Notes: a model not told the origin generated them from the sequence alone. Shown: positions 36,800 to 50,620, counted from the stretch's first letter. The stretch: 64,000 nucleotides of DNA from Thamnaconus septentrionalis (GCA_009823395.1 CM020501.1:27183861-27247860); one strand, 5' to 3'. Program-made: numbers and translations.

Positions 36800-37290
36800 A
36801 GTCAGTCTTGACTGTAGAGGGTCTGCTGTCCACTAACGGCAGCCGCTGCTGGCCTTAAAGCTCTGCCAGCCAGAATGCTAGCCTACTGGCCTTGAGGGTC
36901 TGCAACAAGCTGGCATCCACCAGAGCTTGTTAACCTTGAAGGTGTGCTGTCAGCTAGTGTGAGCAACTGCTAGCCTTGACGGGCTGCTTTTCAGACTGCG
37001 AGCATTGAAGATTTGCCATCAGCTAGCATCTGCCAGACAACTAGAATGCTAGTCTTGAAGGTCTACTGTCAGTTACCATTCACCAGATAGCCAGCCTGCT
37101 TGTCTTGACGGTCTGCAAAGCGGTCTGTTAGCATCCGCCAGACAACTAGGCTGGTAGCCTTGAAGGTGTGTCGTCAGCTAGCATCCACCAGACAACTAGC
37201 CTGTCAGCTCTGAAGGTCTGCTGTCAGCTAGCTTCAGACAGACTGCCAGTGTTGAAGGCCTGCTGTCCATGAAGATTTGCTGACTAGCCA
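36800..37290. repeat. degenerate minisatellite, about 50-bp unit
   Basis: A unit reading roughly CTTGAAGGTCTGCTGTCAGC then TAGCATCCGCCAGACAACTA and GCCTG repeats about ten times. The best-aligned units begin at about 37004, 37054, 37104, 37159 and 37209. Unit length varies from about 40 to 55 bp and units differ at many positions, so this is an old array. Confidence 0.85.
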
Positions 37291-38410
37291 GACTCATCAT
37301 GAATAAAATCCCAACAGGACAAAGTTTCAGAGAGACGAGCTTCATGAAAACCCAGAATTTGGATTTATTAGCCTCCCCTTTTATTACCCTCTAACCATGC
37401 TGACATTTCAAACTGTGCTAGAGTTCTTGAAGTAGGACATGGAAGAGTGGATGAATATATAATACATACTCATCAAAGCATCAATTTTGAAGCCTAAAAA
37501 CCACTAATTTGTGTGTTAAAAGGAATACCAAGCAAACGGACGAGTTATTAGAACGGGAGAACAACGAAGAGCACGACCCTGGTAGGTTGGCAGCGGCCAG
37601 GGCCGTTCAGGTGTGACGGCTACTGCCGCAGAGTCGCAATTTCCTGCTGGAATCACCGGCGAGAGGATCACTGCCCATCAAACGGGCGATAACATTTGAA
37701 GTTAGCACGGGCAATTTTGGCAAAAAACACACCTGGCTCGATGGTGCGTTGTGCTGTCGTTATGCGCTCGTTTCCTTGACGAGGCCTTCAGTCTAATTTT
37801 ACCGGCTGTTGTGTGCTGTTGTTCATCGAAATGCCAGCTGGGAACCGGGAGAGATTATTATCACACTCTTCTATTTTTTAATATATTTTCTGTGCGTGCT
37901 ACGGCTCCATATATAGCTGCAGCGTTAAGAGAGCAGAGGAGGTAGCTGGAATCTGCAGTGTGCGTTTAGGACCCAGGGGGTCAGTTGCCGGGCGATTTCT
38001 TTCTTTCTTTCTTTCTCTATTTGTTTTGCCCTGCCACTCAGTCGGCAGATGAAACGGCGGCGATGATTAATGACTGGATGCAGTGCGGGGGAGCAATGTT
38101 TCCGCCGTACCGTGAAAGGGACGCATGGCCGAAATTGGGTTAACCGCAGAACGTCAAGGGGTCTGTCTGGAGCTAACAAATTTAATCAGGGCTCCACTTC
38201 TCTGCAGGTTGTTTTAATATCAGCAGAGCCTTTCCTCATTTCACCCCTCCACCTCCGGACCCTCTCAGACAGACCCTGTTTCAACACAAGATACGTAGCG
38301 TTTGTTTGTTCATCCCAATTTAAGGGTTTTGCCGAATGGTTGTATTTTGGCCTGATGCTGAAAACACTGAGCGCATAAAAAGACACCCAGAGTTCCTTGT
38401 TTCATAAAGG
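37291..38410. other. intergenic, nothing recognised
   Basis: It contains a short TTTC repeat (37998-38015) and chance reading frames only. Confidence 0.5.
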
Positions 38411-38660
38411 AGGCCAATGCGGAAGTACCAAAAACCTGCATTCTACTCATTGGCCATCAGGGATCGACAAAGCTGGTTGCAAAAAGACTAGAAATCGCTG
38501 TTTGTCAATACAGGAAAAGATCCCCAAATTCATACCTTTGTAAACTGGTTAAAAATGTTTTGTTGGTCTTAATCACTGGTTAAAAAACAAAAATGCTTTA
38601 ATAAATAACATTCAATGACCATTTTGTCTGATTTGGTCTAATTTCAAGTAAAAATGCCGA
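38411..38660 (-). repeat. dispersed repeat of about 240 bp, inverted copy
   Basis: Read on the minus strand it contains AAATTAGACCAAATCAGACA near its start and AATGAGTAGAATGCAGGTTT near its end, the same order as at 27623 and 56948. Confidence 0.6.
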
Positions 38661-39459
38661 TAAAGTTGTGGTACTATTACTTTGTGGCATCAACGTCAAT
38701 AATTTAAGGGGATGAATTAGTATTTTGTGCAAACGTTTTGTCTATATTGTGGTCACAAATCATTTGTTTTTATTCCCCTCCTTACCCGTATCATCTCTGG
38801 GGCTCCATAACAAATAGGCGTCGTCCACTTTTTTTTTTTCTAAATATATTTATTTTTCTGTTGCAGCCGTCGAGAGGAAACAAAAGAAGTCGCGTGAAGT
38901 TGCGGTGCCCGAACAATCGCAGGAAACCGAGAACCCAAGCAGCCGCGCTAGCAATGCAGAAGAGTTTAAACAAACAGAATTATTAATGATCCTCTCTCTC
39001 TCTCTCTCTTGCCTTCTTTAAACAATGGAACGAGTGTGAGGCGTCCTCGAGGAGAAGTTATGGAGTCGTGGATTTCAAAGCAAAAGCCCCTGGGGGGTCC
39101 TCAAGGAGGCACCAGAGGGTCTGTAGGAAAACAGAGGTGTATTTTTTCTTTTTTATTCCTGCAGTTTTTTTTTTTTACACAGAAGAAAAAAAAGTTGGGG
39201 GGTGGAGGGGTTTGTTTCGGTCAAGGACGTAGCAGGTATCTTCCAATAACCTTGGTGAACTCAAATTGAAATTTCATGCCGGGACTGTAGGACTCGAATA
39301 CGTGACCAACGTCACCCTGACAAAGAGGCCTTATAGGAAGAAATAATTGATTTTTGGTTTACAGCTTGTCAAATACGACATAAAAAATATGTAACTCGTT
39401 TGTTTCAGTTGAACTCACTTTGGATGATCAAAAAAACCAAAAAGAACTCTGCACGGTAG

Positions 39460-39680
39460 CAGAGTTCTGTGTCAGATGCAGGAACACCACTGATTGTGGT
39501 CCCTTTGAAAACACGACACGGTAACAAAAGGCGACCCATTTGGAATTTGGGCTACACTGAGCATAATTTTGGCTAACGTTAGCTTGTCCAGCTCATTCGC
39601 CTTCACACGCTTGCGGTGTCCCAATTTACGTTTTTTTAAATTTTTCTTGCTCTGAAAAAACACTCAATGTACCTTTAACA
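39460..39680 (+). repeat. divergent copy related to inverted-repeat arms
   Basis: AGAGTTCTGTGTCAGATGCA followed by ACTGATTGTGGTCCCTTTGA, then GGCTAACGTTAGCTTGTCCA and CACTCAATGTACCTTTAA, follows the order of blocks in the arm at 17524. It is clearly older and lacks an inverted partner. Confidence 0.6.
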
Positions 39681-40682
39681 ACAGGTGCAAAGCCGTTTTG
39701 ATTGACATAAAGAACAACAGGAGTTGGAATAACAAATTAAAGCATTAACATGTTGGCGAGACTATTTAGGTGGAACTGCTGGCCAGATTGTTTAGGTGTT
39801 AGGAATCAAATTGGTCAATCTGTAAAATCACTGGAGGAGCAAGACCAGTTGGTCATTGTGAAACGCAGAAACCAAAAACAATTTTCCTTTTCCTGTCCCT
39901 CACAGCAAACTTTACTGAATTATATAATTTATTTTGAAAATGCAAATTGGACCAGGCTTCCTAACGGCTATTGAAAAATTCCTTAATATAACATATTGTA
40001 TAGAAAGACAATTTAAGGACGCAAGGTTTATAAAACACAGAAAAACACTTTTGTGCACCTTTGTTGTTAAAGATCAGCCTAACATCGTTGTGAAAAAGTG
40101 AAAGTGAATCGACAGCGACGACTTCTTTGAATCCAAACCCTAACGACAAAAGATAAAGGCATCCTGGCCTGCCGCGACTCATTTTTGTTGCCGTTTTTGT
40201 TTACAAGCTGATGTATTATGGATCACCGTGCGGGTGCTGATGCCGCAGGAAGCGTCCGGATCCAATCAGCAGGCACATGAAGAGCGGCGGAGAGCGACTG
40301 CTCATCCGTCAGCCGGGCGAGAGGACTCGCAGTGGTGACAACTGCAAAAAAAAAAAAAAAACGGGAAAAAAATGCTTTGATTCCCAGCTTACCGCCGATT
40401 GCTCTGCCTTTCTCTGGTGGGAGCTTCTCATTTGATCTGTGATGTGAGAGTGCTTAGGGACTTGCAACGTTTGATGGGAAGGTCGCCACAAAGAGCCAAA
40501 GGAAAGTGTCAAACTTCGGAAAAACTTGAAAGATTTTGATAGCCCATGTTCATTGGCGCAAAAAAAGGTTCTGCACACGGGGACTTGTCTGGACTATCCT
40601 GCACCTGTCATAGCTTTTGCAGGAGAAGTTACTGAGAAAAAGCATGTGGGCAGTGAGAAGACCGCATTGCTAAATGCAGTTG

Positions 40683-41158
40683 TTCAAATGTCAAGTGTGT
40701 AGTATTTGGAGATTTTAAGAATAAACGGGGACATCAAATGGTGACATTATAGATTGAAATGCTCTTTCACTCACCTCACCTCCCCTGAGCTTGCCAGTGA
40801 ACTACGGTGGAATGCCAACACAAACTTGGAAACCTCCTCCACCTTCTTCTTTGTTGGTGTATTTGAGGATGCTAGCGTTCACCCTAATTACAAAACGAGC
40901 TGTCAGGCAGGTTGAATTGTCCACACAGGCTTCCTAAGAAATGTGGTGATGCAAGATGGCAGCTAGCTGGGAGCAAGACTCTTGCTATATGGAATATTCT
41001 CATGTACAGATAAGAACCATTCTAAGGGTAGGAAAACCAAATTACTTTTATTATACTTCAAGTATACAGTTTTGTTAATGTATTTATTAGCAGTATATTA
41101 AGCCTTTACCGATATAAAAATTGTAAACCAGGCCAAATATTACACACTGGACCTTTAA
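40683..41158 (+). mobile_element. TTAA-type non-autonomous element, longest copy
   Basis: It runs from TTCAAATGTCAAGTGTGTAG to TATTACACACTGGACCTTTAA, 476 bp. It shares AACTACGGTGGAATGC, GCTGTCAGGCAGGTTG and ACCGATATAAAAATTGT blocks with the other copies. The 5' TTAA is mutated. Confidence 0.75.
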
Positions 41159-41469
41159 ACATTTAAAAGTGTTCACGATTTTTGGGTCCGATGTCTTCCG
41201 TGATGTGTATTCATGCCAGTGAGGCATTGAGTTATGTTGGGAACTTTGGGGACTGAAGTGTTAAGCAACGATTAAAATATACAGAGGCTAAAATTATATC
41301 GGAGATCATCCTAGAACCTGAGAGGTAGCCTTCTGAAACATAATTTGCGTTCGTTATTGTGTCCTGTTTTTTTATGTTTAAAAAAACATCTAAGAGTTTT
41401 TGTTTGATTTTATTTTAAAGTCAGTCCAAATAAATCCAAAACTAGTTTGCGTGTTTTGCCAGAGTTGTG

Positions 41470-41515
41470 CGTTGGATGCAGGTCCGTCACCGACAGCGGC
41501 CCCACGTGCACCAAC
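41470..41515 (+). repeat. dispersed repeat fragment (GGTCCGTCACTGATAG family)
   Basis: GGATGCAGGTCCGTCACCGA followed by CAGCGGCCCCACGTGC matches the family core. Confidence 0.55.
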
Positions 41516-42750
41516 GTGCTCACGAAGCTGGCCCGGCTTTGCATACTATGGTACAGAAAAGGAGCATCAGACCCGTTGGGTTCACTTCAAAGACGAGGTC
41601 TCGACAAAGTTCATGTGTCGAGATGAGCCGAGGCCGAGTTGTCCAGGAGGAGGAGGGGATGAAAATATTGTTGTGAGTCGGCCGAGAAACACTTGACATC
41701 TGTGAAAAAAAAACGGACAAAAAAAAAAGACTTCATTGCACTTGTACACAAACTGTGAAGTGCCGCTCACTCCGCTCCCTGGCAGGTAGACAGTAAAAAT
41801 GAAAAGAGTTGCGCTTCGCTGAACAATTTTCCCCTCCAGAAGGAATTGTAGGTGGGACACCTGTCATGGTAACTCATCCAACATCTGACTTGACGGGGAA
41901 ACAAAAAAACATGCACACACATACAGACACGCATAAAACGAAATCATTCAAACTCTTTTTTTTGCACTGACTTGCAACTATTCATGACGTAGTAATAGAG
42001 TTCTGGGAAAAGAAGGCAGAACCCTTTGGATTTAGGGTGATACCCAGCGCAGTTTTAGGTAATTTTAGCATGGCCTGCTTGTCCGCCCAACATTCAAACA
42101 CTTCATTTTGGAGCGTGTTTTTATTACGATTCATTACCTTTAATCTGACAATGATGACAATAATTTATTGCCCCCCTTTAGGAAAAGCCTCATCCCGGTG
42201 CTGGTAATCCTTGCTTTCGCCTGTTTGCTGTGAAATTGGGTTTCCGCCGTTGTTGTGGTTCCGGTTAAAGTCGAGCGTAAACCATCGTAATCCAATTTTA
42301 GAGCGTAACAGGTGCTTTGGTACCCCACCCCCTCCCCAATGCAAGCGGCAAGAAGCCCGGGAAATATTGAAACGTCGACACCGACTCCTATTGGCGCAAT
42401 AGTTTCTAAAATAAAGGGCCGTTTTTGAGGGAGTGTTTTTATCTTCGTGAAATGATGTTGTCAAGCGGTCGGATCCGAGTCGGTCAAAGGCAAAGGAAAA
42501 AGCATCACACGCATGAGCAGTGCAAACCGCTGAATGGAGACACCACAGAAGAAGAACGGACAAGTGCGAAAGGTCTTCAGTTAATTATCCAAAGGTTACG
42601 ACCCAGCGTGCACAGATTCCATTGAAAACTAAGTGTAACTACTACCTGTAGAGTTATTTGCGTTTCCCATTGGGAATTCAACTGAATCATTTCAAGTGCA
42701 TTGAAATAAGCATAGTTTATTTTATACATGCATGTTTCATCTTCCGCGTC

Positions 42751-42845
42751 GCAGGCGAGTCCGTCACAGATAGCGGTCGCCTTGGAAACACCAAATTCTC
42801 TGGATTCCGGGGTGTTTTCAGGATCATTTTAGCCAAGGTTTAGCA
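42751..42845 (+). repeat. dispersed repeat fragment (GGTCCGTCACTGATAG family)
   Basis: GCAGGCGAGTCCGTCACAGA followed by TAGCGGTCGCCTTGGAAACA matches the family core. Confidence 0.6.
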
Positions 42846-44085
42846 TTCATTTGAACAGCATTTCACACTACTTGCATGTGTTTTCCGTAGCGGTGGCAGG
42901 TTATCGCTAAATTTATGGGTGAAAATTTAAAAACAAAACCAATCAGACAAACAGGAAAAAACATGACGTCAAACTCAGCAGGACGCTTGTCCTGGCGACA
43001 ACTGCATTTCTGTTGCAGCTACTTTTAATGTAATAATGAGAATTTCTGTACCCAATTGCGTGCATGGGCAGGAGCTCTTTCAATGTCTCTCATAGGAATG
43101 CCACTTTGGACATTTTCTTTTGAGCTCAAAAGAAATCCAGGTAGTCTGCTGCATCCTTGCATTCAACCATTAAATTTCATTTTTTGAGAGATTTTCAGAA
43201 AGGCCCAAGAGTTGAAAAGGTATTCCGGGCGAATGTTTTATAACTTTTCAGTTCCTCCATTTTATATAACCATAACCCTGGAAAAGGAAAATTTATTTTT
43301 TTTAAAAAAAAAGAAAAAAAAAGAAAGAAAATACTGTTGAAAACTTGCACGTAGTTTTGTCAAACTTCTGAGAGAAGAGAACGTGTACATTCTCGTTCCC
43401 ACTTCTCTTTTGTCATTGAGATGGATGTGCGTTTATTTCAGGCCCTTGACCTTGGGCTGCAGCTGGTGCGCTCGAATTTCAAAGATGAAATGTCGCCCAC
43501 TTCTAAGAGAAAGCTGTTTTCAATTTTTTCCCCCTTAAATCTCTTTTTTTTTTTTTTATATATAAATCAGCTTCATTCATATTTTCAAGGCCGTGGCTCC
43601 AAGAGACATAAGCAGCTAAAAAGCCAAAAGAAAAAATAAATAAATACATTAAAAAAATATATATATATATCAGTTTGTGGCATGATTCCTCCAGTTTGGC
43701 AAAAACACGCACAGCTTCATGATTGATTTCAAAATTTGCTTTTAAAAAGAAAAACAACAAAATTTGCATTTGTGCAAATCGGCGACACAAAGCGCCATCA
43801 CATGGTGGCTACAAGAGGCAGTTTTTTTTTTTTAATTTTTTTTTTTTAATAATCAATATTGGTTTGATCCAGAGACAAGCAAACCTTCTTCTTTTTTTTT
43901 TTTTTTTTTATTTTTTTGTCCGGTCTGGCCATAATGACAAGCAGAAGTGTCTCTGAATGTCTATGATGGCTGACAGATTTTATTCTCAGAGGTAGATCTT
44001 GAGAGTGTGAGCCACATGGGTCGTTTCAGGAGCTACCTCTTGAGTGGTTTTATTATAATATTCTTGGTGACATTCTGGCCATGAC
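42846..44085. other. intergenic AT-rich stretch with homopolymer runs
   Basis: Several long T and A runs (43281-43330, 43538-43552, 43823-43850, 43888-43917) suggest old retroposed tails. No element boundary or gene can be supported. Confidence 0.5.
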
Positions 44086-44175
44086 CGGACTGAGGGAGGG
44101 ATAGATAGGGGGTGAGAGGAAAGTAGAGAGGGGGGTGGGGTGATGAGAGGGATAGAGAGAGAGGAGTAGAGGAGG
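44086..44175. repeat. purine-rich GA tract
   Basis: About 90 bp almost purely A/G on the + strand, with GAGAGG and GATAGA units. Confidence 0.8.
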
Positions 44176-44300
44176 CAACTGGCAACGATATACAATTTTT
44201 GTGTTAAAACAGAACAAAACAGATCGTACATTTGCATAGCTAATTGTCAGATAGTGGGCTTATTCTAATGATAACCTGATTAAGGAGAAAAAGAAAGAGA

Positions 44301-44302
<2 letters not shown>

Positions 44303-44354
<52 letters not shown>
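44303..44354. repeat. AT microsatellite
   Basis: Perfect AT run of about 52 bp. Confidence 0.97.
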
Positions 44355-44356
<2 letters not shown>

Positions 44357-44570
44357 CACACATACAGAGCAACAAAGCAAACCTTCTTCCATAAAGTGTG
44401 ACGAAAAACAAACAAACAAAAAAAAAACAGACCAAAAACCACCTCGAGGGAGCTGCAAAATTTATTCGCGAGCGCGAGGGAGCCTATTTCATATTATGTT
44501 TCACACATAAATTTTGCGATGCACATATTTTTCTGAGTGCGCCCTTAAAAGGCTTTATGGAATCCCAAAC

Positions 44571-44605
44571 AGCCATCCATCCATCCGTTTCCTATCCGCG
44601 CCTCT
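44571..44605 (-). mobile_element. L2-like LINE 3' tail fragment
   Basis: On the minus strand GATAGGAAACGGATGGATGG resembles the end of the L2-type 3' UTR plus its (ATGG)n tail. It is short. Confidence 0.45.
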
Positions 44606-44967
44606 CCTGCCACGGGCCAATTTGTTTCAATTACCACAGGGAAGAGAGCAAGTTCTCTTCAAGAAAATGGCACGTTTTGCCCGTCATTGGCCAGTTAGGA
44701 TAAAGATAAAGAAAAAAAATCAAGTCCCCCAAATAGCCTACATGTATATAAATTAGACACGTGGAGGGTAAAACCTTCTTTCCGTCACCACCTGGTGAGA
44801 TGAACCGGCCAGTGCGGCTCAAATTTATTAATGGCCACAATCGGGTGCAAATTGTGACAATTCACAGGGGGAAAAATACAGTGTCTTGGTGACCTGGAAC
44901 CTTCTTGAAGAGGTGGCAAAAGTATTCACATTCTGTACTTTGGTAAAAGCATGTATACTTGTATATA

Positions 44968-44986
44968 AATGTGTATATATATATGT

Positions 44987-45042
<56 letters not shown>
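44968..45042. repeat. compound TA/CA microsatellite
   Basis: TA, then CA, then a long TA run. Confidence 0.95.
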
Positions 45043-45044
<2 letters not shown>

Positions 45045-47116
45045 CACAACATAGCTTAAATAGCTCGACGTCAAGCACCAACAACAAATGACTTTTAACA
45101 CAATTTGTGTCTTTTAAGACTTTTAAGCACAAAAGTAACAAGCGTGTTTTTCCAATGCAAGTAGAATGTTCAAATATTTGTGTCATTGTAGGGAGTAAAA
45201 AGTTGTCAGAAAAAGAAATACAAATTTTTAAGTACAGGTGCTTGAAAAATCTACTTTAGTACAGTGACAAAGTTCTGGACGGATGCCATATGATGTATTG
45301 TCTGTGCTTTTGCTATCAGGACGGGGGTTGAAAAGAAAGGTTCTGCTGTAGCCACTGCAAGATTTGTTGCCTAAACGCGGAAACAAAGAGAACTGCTGCA
45401 GTGCACAAGGATCGTGTCAAGACTCTTGGGTGTGAAGGCGAACCGGGGCAGGGAGGTGGGGACAGGTGGTGGTGATGGATGGTGGACGGCCCGATGCTAA
45501 ATGTAGTTCCTGCTTCCTTTCCCTCTAATTTGTGGGCAGGCAAACAAACAAACAAAAAAAATACACTTTTGCCTCACACCTATAAATATCTTGGGAACGG
45601 TCCACAATAACATGAAAAAAAACTTGACAACACCATTACGTCCAAGAGGTCTTGGAGATGACTTGGAGATAACACTCTCCACCACAATACCCCCCAGGGG
45701 TTTTTCCCTGCAGTTGTTCCAATGCAGCCTAAAGGAAGCACAAGTCCTCCTCAATTATGATAAAAGTGTAGGGAAAGGGGCATTCAATATATAACCTGTG
45801 CATCATTATCATATACTGTATTAATTATAGTGATGTTTGGAAATATGGGAAATAATTGAAACCACAGCCCAGCCTGTAGTTTAAAGGGTTGAGGTACCAG
45901 GCTTTTAGTATGAAGGAGGCCTTTATAATTATTTTTACAAACACATCAGAATGAATTAATTGAGATTTTCAGGTCAGTTTGAAACCGGTAATTCACTTCA
46001 CCCTTCTCCCAAGTCCCACCCTGCAAATCATATCAGTTTTTCTAGAGCAACAGTTCAGAAATGACAGGGAGAACTCGACAGAAAGGACGGCATTTGAGTT
46101 CTGGCGATTACTTGAGGATTGACGGTGAAAATACAAATCTCTTTTATGATCACCATACCGGATCTGTCGAGGCCTGAGCTTAACAGCACTCTTGACCTAC
46201 GGGGTCTGCCATTGGTTGAAGGAGGTTGGGGGGGATAGGATGTACATATTTAAAAGACAAAAAAGTCCGGTGGACCCAATACAACAAAATATGGGCTTTG
46301 AGATCCGGGTTGTGAACAGGACTTGAAGATATGGATACATATCCACACAAAAAATATCACCAAAAAATGGCCTGCTGCCAAAAATGCCTTTTCAGGGAAT
46401 ATCTGTCTGTGTATCATTCAGGCAGGCGTGTACACCAAGGGCATTTCGTAGCGATTTAGTGGATTACAATTTCAAAATACCATGGAGTCTTCGGATTCAA
46501 TGTCATTGTCCTTGTCCACACTGGCACGCGGCCCTTACATGGTTTTCCGATGGGTGAGGTCTATTTCGGGCATTGCGCTCCGTGTGATTTATTTCCACCG
46601 ATGAAAAAATTAGATACCGTAATGTTTTCTTACAAAATAAAAATCCCATCCCCATTGGGTTTTGGAACAGTACTTTGATAAATCCTCCGAGGACGGCTGG
46701 CACCCGTTCCCACAGAAAGCTGTTGATTTCAGGTTGTAAGTCACCAGGTTTTGCTGCTGGTTTATCCCTGCTGTTCTGCTGTGTCAGTAAACCGGACTAT
46801 GATTCAGAATGGATCTATCGTTCTGGAAGAACAAAACCTAAAGAAGAGCAATTTCTTGTCGCATTTCCTACTCGAAAGTACTTGCAACCGCTGCGCCAAT
46901 CAATTGACTTCCGCAAGCAATGGTATGTATACTACCTGTAAACGAGGTAATAATGAGAAATACAAGCACAAGGATGTTGTTAATTTAAACCCGCTTTTCA
47001 TTATTTTGGGGTAAAAGTTGCTGTGGTCTTGGCTATGCCATTTGCATTCCACAGCACCACGGGATCAGTAGTGGCAACCCAAAGTGGGTGGGTTTGTTTG
47101 TGTCTGCGGGTGCATC

Positions 47117-47153
<37 letters not shown>

Positions 47154-50100
47154 ACTCTTCCACAGCCCGATTGCTCACGTGCCTCCTGTGTGTGTGTCCG
47201 CTCATTCGCTTTCTGCCTCCCTGCTTTTCATTCTCGGCTAGATCCTGCATCTCACCTGTCGTTTTGTGATGTTAATCTGCTTCCAACCCTCACACATACA
47301 GCCATGCACCCGCGCACACTGCTGACATCCCACATCACGGAAATAGGCTGTTGTATTTTGATATCCTTAGTTTCCGTTTTACTCTATTAAATACGTATGA
47401 TTTTGTAGTTACATTCCCTCGTTGCATTTGTTTGCCAGAGAGCTGAGCCAGCTCTGACACAGTCCACATATTGAAAAAACATTTGATAGGCAGTTGATTG
47501 ACACTTTTGTCAATATGTGGATGCCATTTGCAGGTATTTCTGTTTTTCAAATGCCAGAGTAGCACAAGACTTGTCGACGTATTCGCTTTGTGCACCTGCC
47601 GTTAGCTACTTCTCACGCTCCGTCGCTCTGATTGGCTGATTAGCGAACCAATTGTTGCGGTGGTACTTGTGTCTTTTGTAATTATGGCGAGGTCGTCTGC
47701 TGGGCTTCAGGTCCCGATCCAAGTCGAGATGCCAAGAGAAGAAAGGAGTGAAGATGCAGAATACCTATGAGGGAGGGGGAGAAGCCTCTCACCGTGTGAA
47801 GGCCTTGGGAAATGTGTTGTGTTGCTTAACAACCGTGCGAAAAAAGAAAAGAGAAGAGGCCCGGGAAGCGCAGCTGACAAATGGGCACGTTCAATAATTA
47901 AAGACACGGCTGTGAGCCAGAATAGCTGCTTCAGAAGTGATCAAAGATCATCAAACCTAGTTTTAGTTTTTTTGGGCAGGGTGGTGGTGTGCAGATTCAA
48001 TTTAGCTCAACAGGATGAGTGAGTGAGCGGAACAATTGATTTGGGTGACTGGAAATGAAACTTTCAGAAAGTATTGAAAAACTCCAGCGATGCACGCGAC
48101 ATGGAGTTCAACTCCATCCCACTCGCTGACGCTGACACTTTGTTACTATTGAATAGTTCTACAACACGGGAAAAGAGGAGCGGCTCGAGGAATTAGTGAG
48201 TGTGAGCTCAACATTTATTTTCTGAGATTGGCTGGCTGGCTGGCTGGACGGATAGATGGTTGGAATACAGTTAGCACGTCTCACCAATTACCCAGCGTTG
48301 CCATACTATGACAAGCCAGTTTATTTAGCCTCTCTCACCGACCATATCCAACCCAAGCTATTTTGTCGTCATTACCAGCCATCACTTTTGATTTTGAGTC
48401 CATTTGGCCTTTAATGTCCCAGTGCGACCAGTCCATTAGGCATGTTTGTGTCACCCTAAACGGACCGTTTGGCCATTTGCTGACTCAATTTTAATACGTC
48501 CAATTTGCGCCCTAGCGGCACGACCGACTGTCTCAATTAAACTCAATTCAACTTTGCAGTAGTTGCAGTTGTCAAGGCGCAAAAATGGCCCCCTTGTGCC
48601 TTTGATTGCCGTGCTGCCAAATTGCAAGCAAAAAATGGCGGTGTACAGTGTCAGTGTGGGACCATTGCAAACAGTAGTACCCCAGCCCACTGTACAGTTC
48701 AGATCGATTATGAATCCAACATGATCAATCCCAACAAAGAACTCTAGCACAGCCGTGTTCAGCAGCGCTCTCTAGCGGTGGAGAAATATAAAAATCTATC
48801 AAATTGCTCATGGCCACTTTAAAGGCAACACTTCTGGAACTGATAAACGACATCTGAGCCGGGCGGAACCCACCACTGCCTCCTCTCTGATTCAACGCAC
48901 CCTGAGTCGGCCGCTGTGATCTACTTATCATCACTCGGCCAGCTTGCAGAAATCCGACCAAGCAGACGCACAAAATCTTCAAGATAAAAAGTGAGAATTG
49001 TTTCAATGGCGGCAGGCAGAGGGAGGAGAGCAAAAAAAAAAAAAAAAAGTCTTATGTTCAGTATTTAGGCCGTGGGAACAGCATTGGCCCATGTTAAGAT
49101 TACTTTCTCCAAAGCTGATGAAAACATTGTTTGGAGACGTTAAACCAAACCCAGACTAATTAAGCATTTTTTTATTTATTTTTTTACATTACGCAATGTG
49201 GATCTACAAGTGCAAGAAAACTCTGGAACGAGTCTGAGGCTGTGAGCCATAATTATGTTGTGACTCTTACATAATTGGGAAGAAGAACTCCAACAGGAAA
49301 CTAGATCATTGTTTTTGTTATCACACCCGTGTGTTACTGGCCTCGAATGAAATCACAGCGACTTCCAGCAAAAGGAGGACATTTTTCGGCAATTATTATT
49401 TGTTGTTCCCTTTGCAATTTCTTTCGCAGATTATGTGACTATTGATTTTTTTTTTTTGACTGTACAATCAGTACACCCCAAATCGATCAATTAACACTTG
49501 CACATCCTCCACGTTGGACTACCCACGGAACATTTTCAAGACTTTGTTGCTTTGCACCTTTGGACAGTCCATTTACATTCAGTCTGACTTGAACCGCGGC
49601 AGGGTTCACTTGCAAGGGGACAGAAGCACACTATTTTCAAACGGACCAGAGTTAGCTTGTTTTGTTTAGCACTGGAGTCAGGTTGCTCTTTAAAGTTGGC
49701 CAAAAAGTCCAAACTATTTATCTCTGGTCCTTGGGTCTGGACTGAGCAGTGGCAATGTCAAAGTGCTCTCAATTTACTCGCCTGGAATATGAAAAGTAAT
49801 GGGGATCGAGGGTGTTGCTCGTTTGACTACAGGGGAAACAAATTTTGCTGTGCAACAGAGGTATGAGCGGAGTTTGAGTGTAGGAAGCAACATTCTGTAC
49901 TTCGAAGTCCTTTGCAACTGTAGCTACTCTTTTCGAAATGCAACAATTAATGGCTAGGCTGCTTAAGTGTTAGCCTACATACAAAGCAAAACAAAAGACA
50001 AGATTGACAGAGTTGTCTTTTATCCTGAGCAGCAACACTGTAAAAAAAAAAAAAAAAGAAATGAAAAAAAGCCAGCTCATTCATTAGTAGCATGAGATTA

Positions 50101-50559
50101 GCATTAGAAGATGAATTGTAGAGAGGAGATGAAAGAAGGGAGATAATTTACAGTTTAGTCCTGCGACTGCTCCTCTTTGCGAGGTGAGGAGCTCATTGTG
50201 TGCTGCTCCGGCTCTGACCTGCCGCTCATTAGCAACGCGGATGCTAAAAAAACAAAGCTCACTTCAGGGGATATGCTCCTCAGGGCCCACATTGCGGGCG
50301 GAATGAACCGAAGCATTAGTTCAGTTGAACCAAGCATTGGTCCATTTAAACCAACGGTTATTACACTTAACTTTCATTCGTACGGTAGAATGTGTCGCCC
50401 GAAGGAGCTTCATTTGTTAGCTCGCTAAACGAACGAGCGGGTTAGCAAGGGCAGAGATAGAGTGCCGGGTATGAAGGCAAATCACTTACTCAAATTTTTA
50501 CCTGTTTGTTATGCATTCAACTGTTTTAACTTTTTAAAATGTCACCTCTGACATAACCA
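45043..50559. other. intergenic, no gene recognised
   Basis: It contains a TC microsatellite (47119-47153) and a short GGCT repeat (48229-48248). All reading frames are short with no recognisable domain or paired splice sites. Conserved regulatory elements cannot be excluded without comparison to other fish. Confidence 0.5.
47119..47153. repeat. TC microsatellite
   Basis: A TC run with one TTT interruption. Confidence 0.95.
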
Positions 50560-50620
50560 TGTTCCAGGACAGCATTTGCTGTTGGGGAGTCACTGTCTGT
50601 GACAGACCTGCATCCAACAG
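50560..50620 (-). repeat. dispersed repeat fragment (GGTCCGTCACTGATAG family)
   Basis: GGGGAGTCACTGTCTGTGAC followed by AGACCTGCATCCAACAG is a divergent inverse match to the family core. Confidence 0.4.

Noticed and set aside
36800..37290. Possible CRISPR-like array
   Set aside because: The units are contiguous, diverged and of variable length without unique spacers, in a vertebrate genome.
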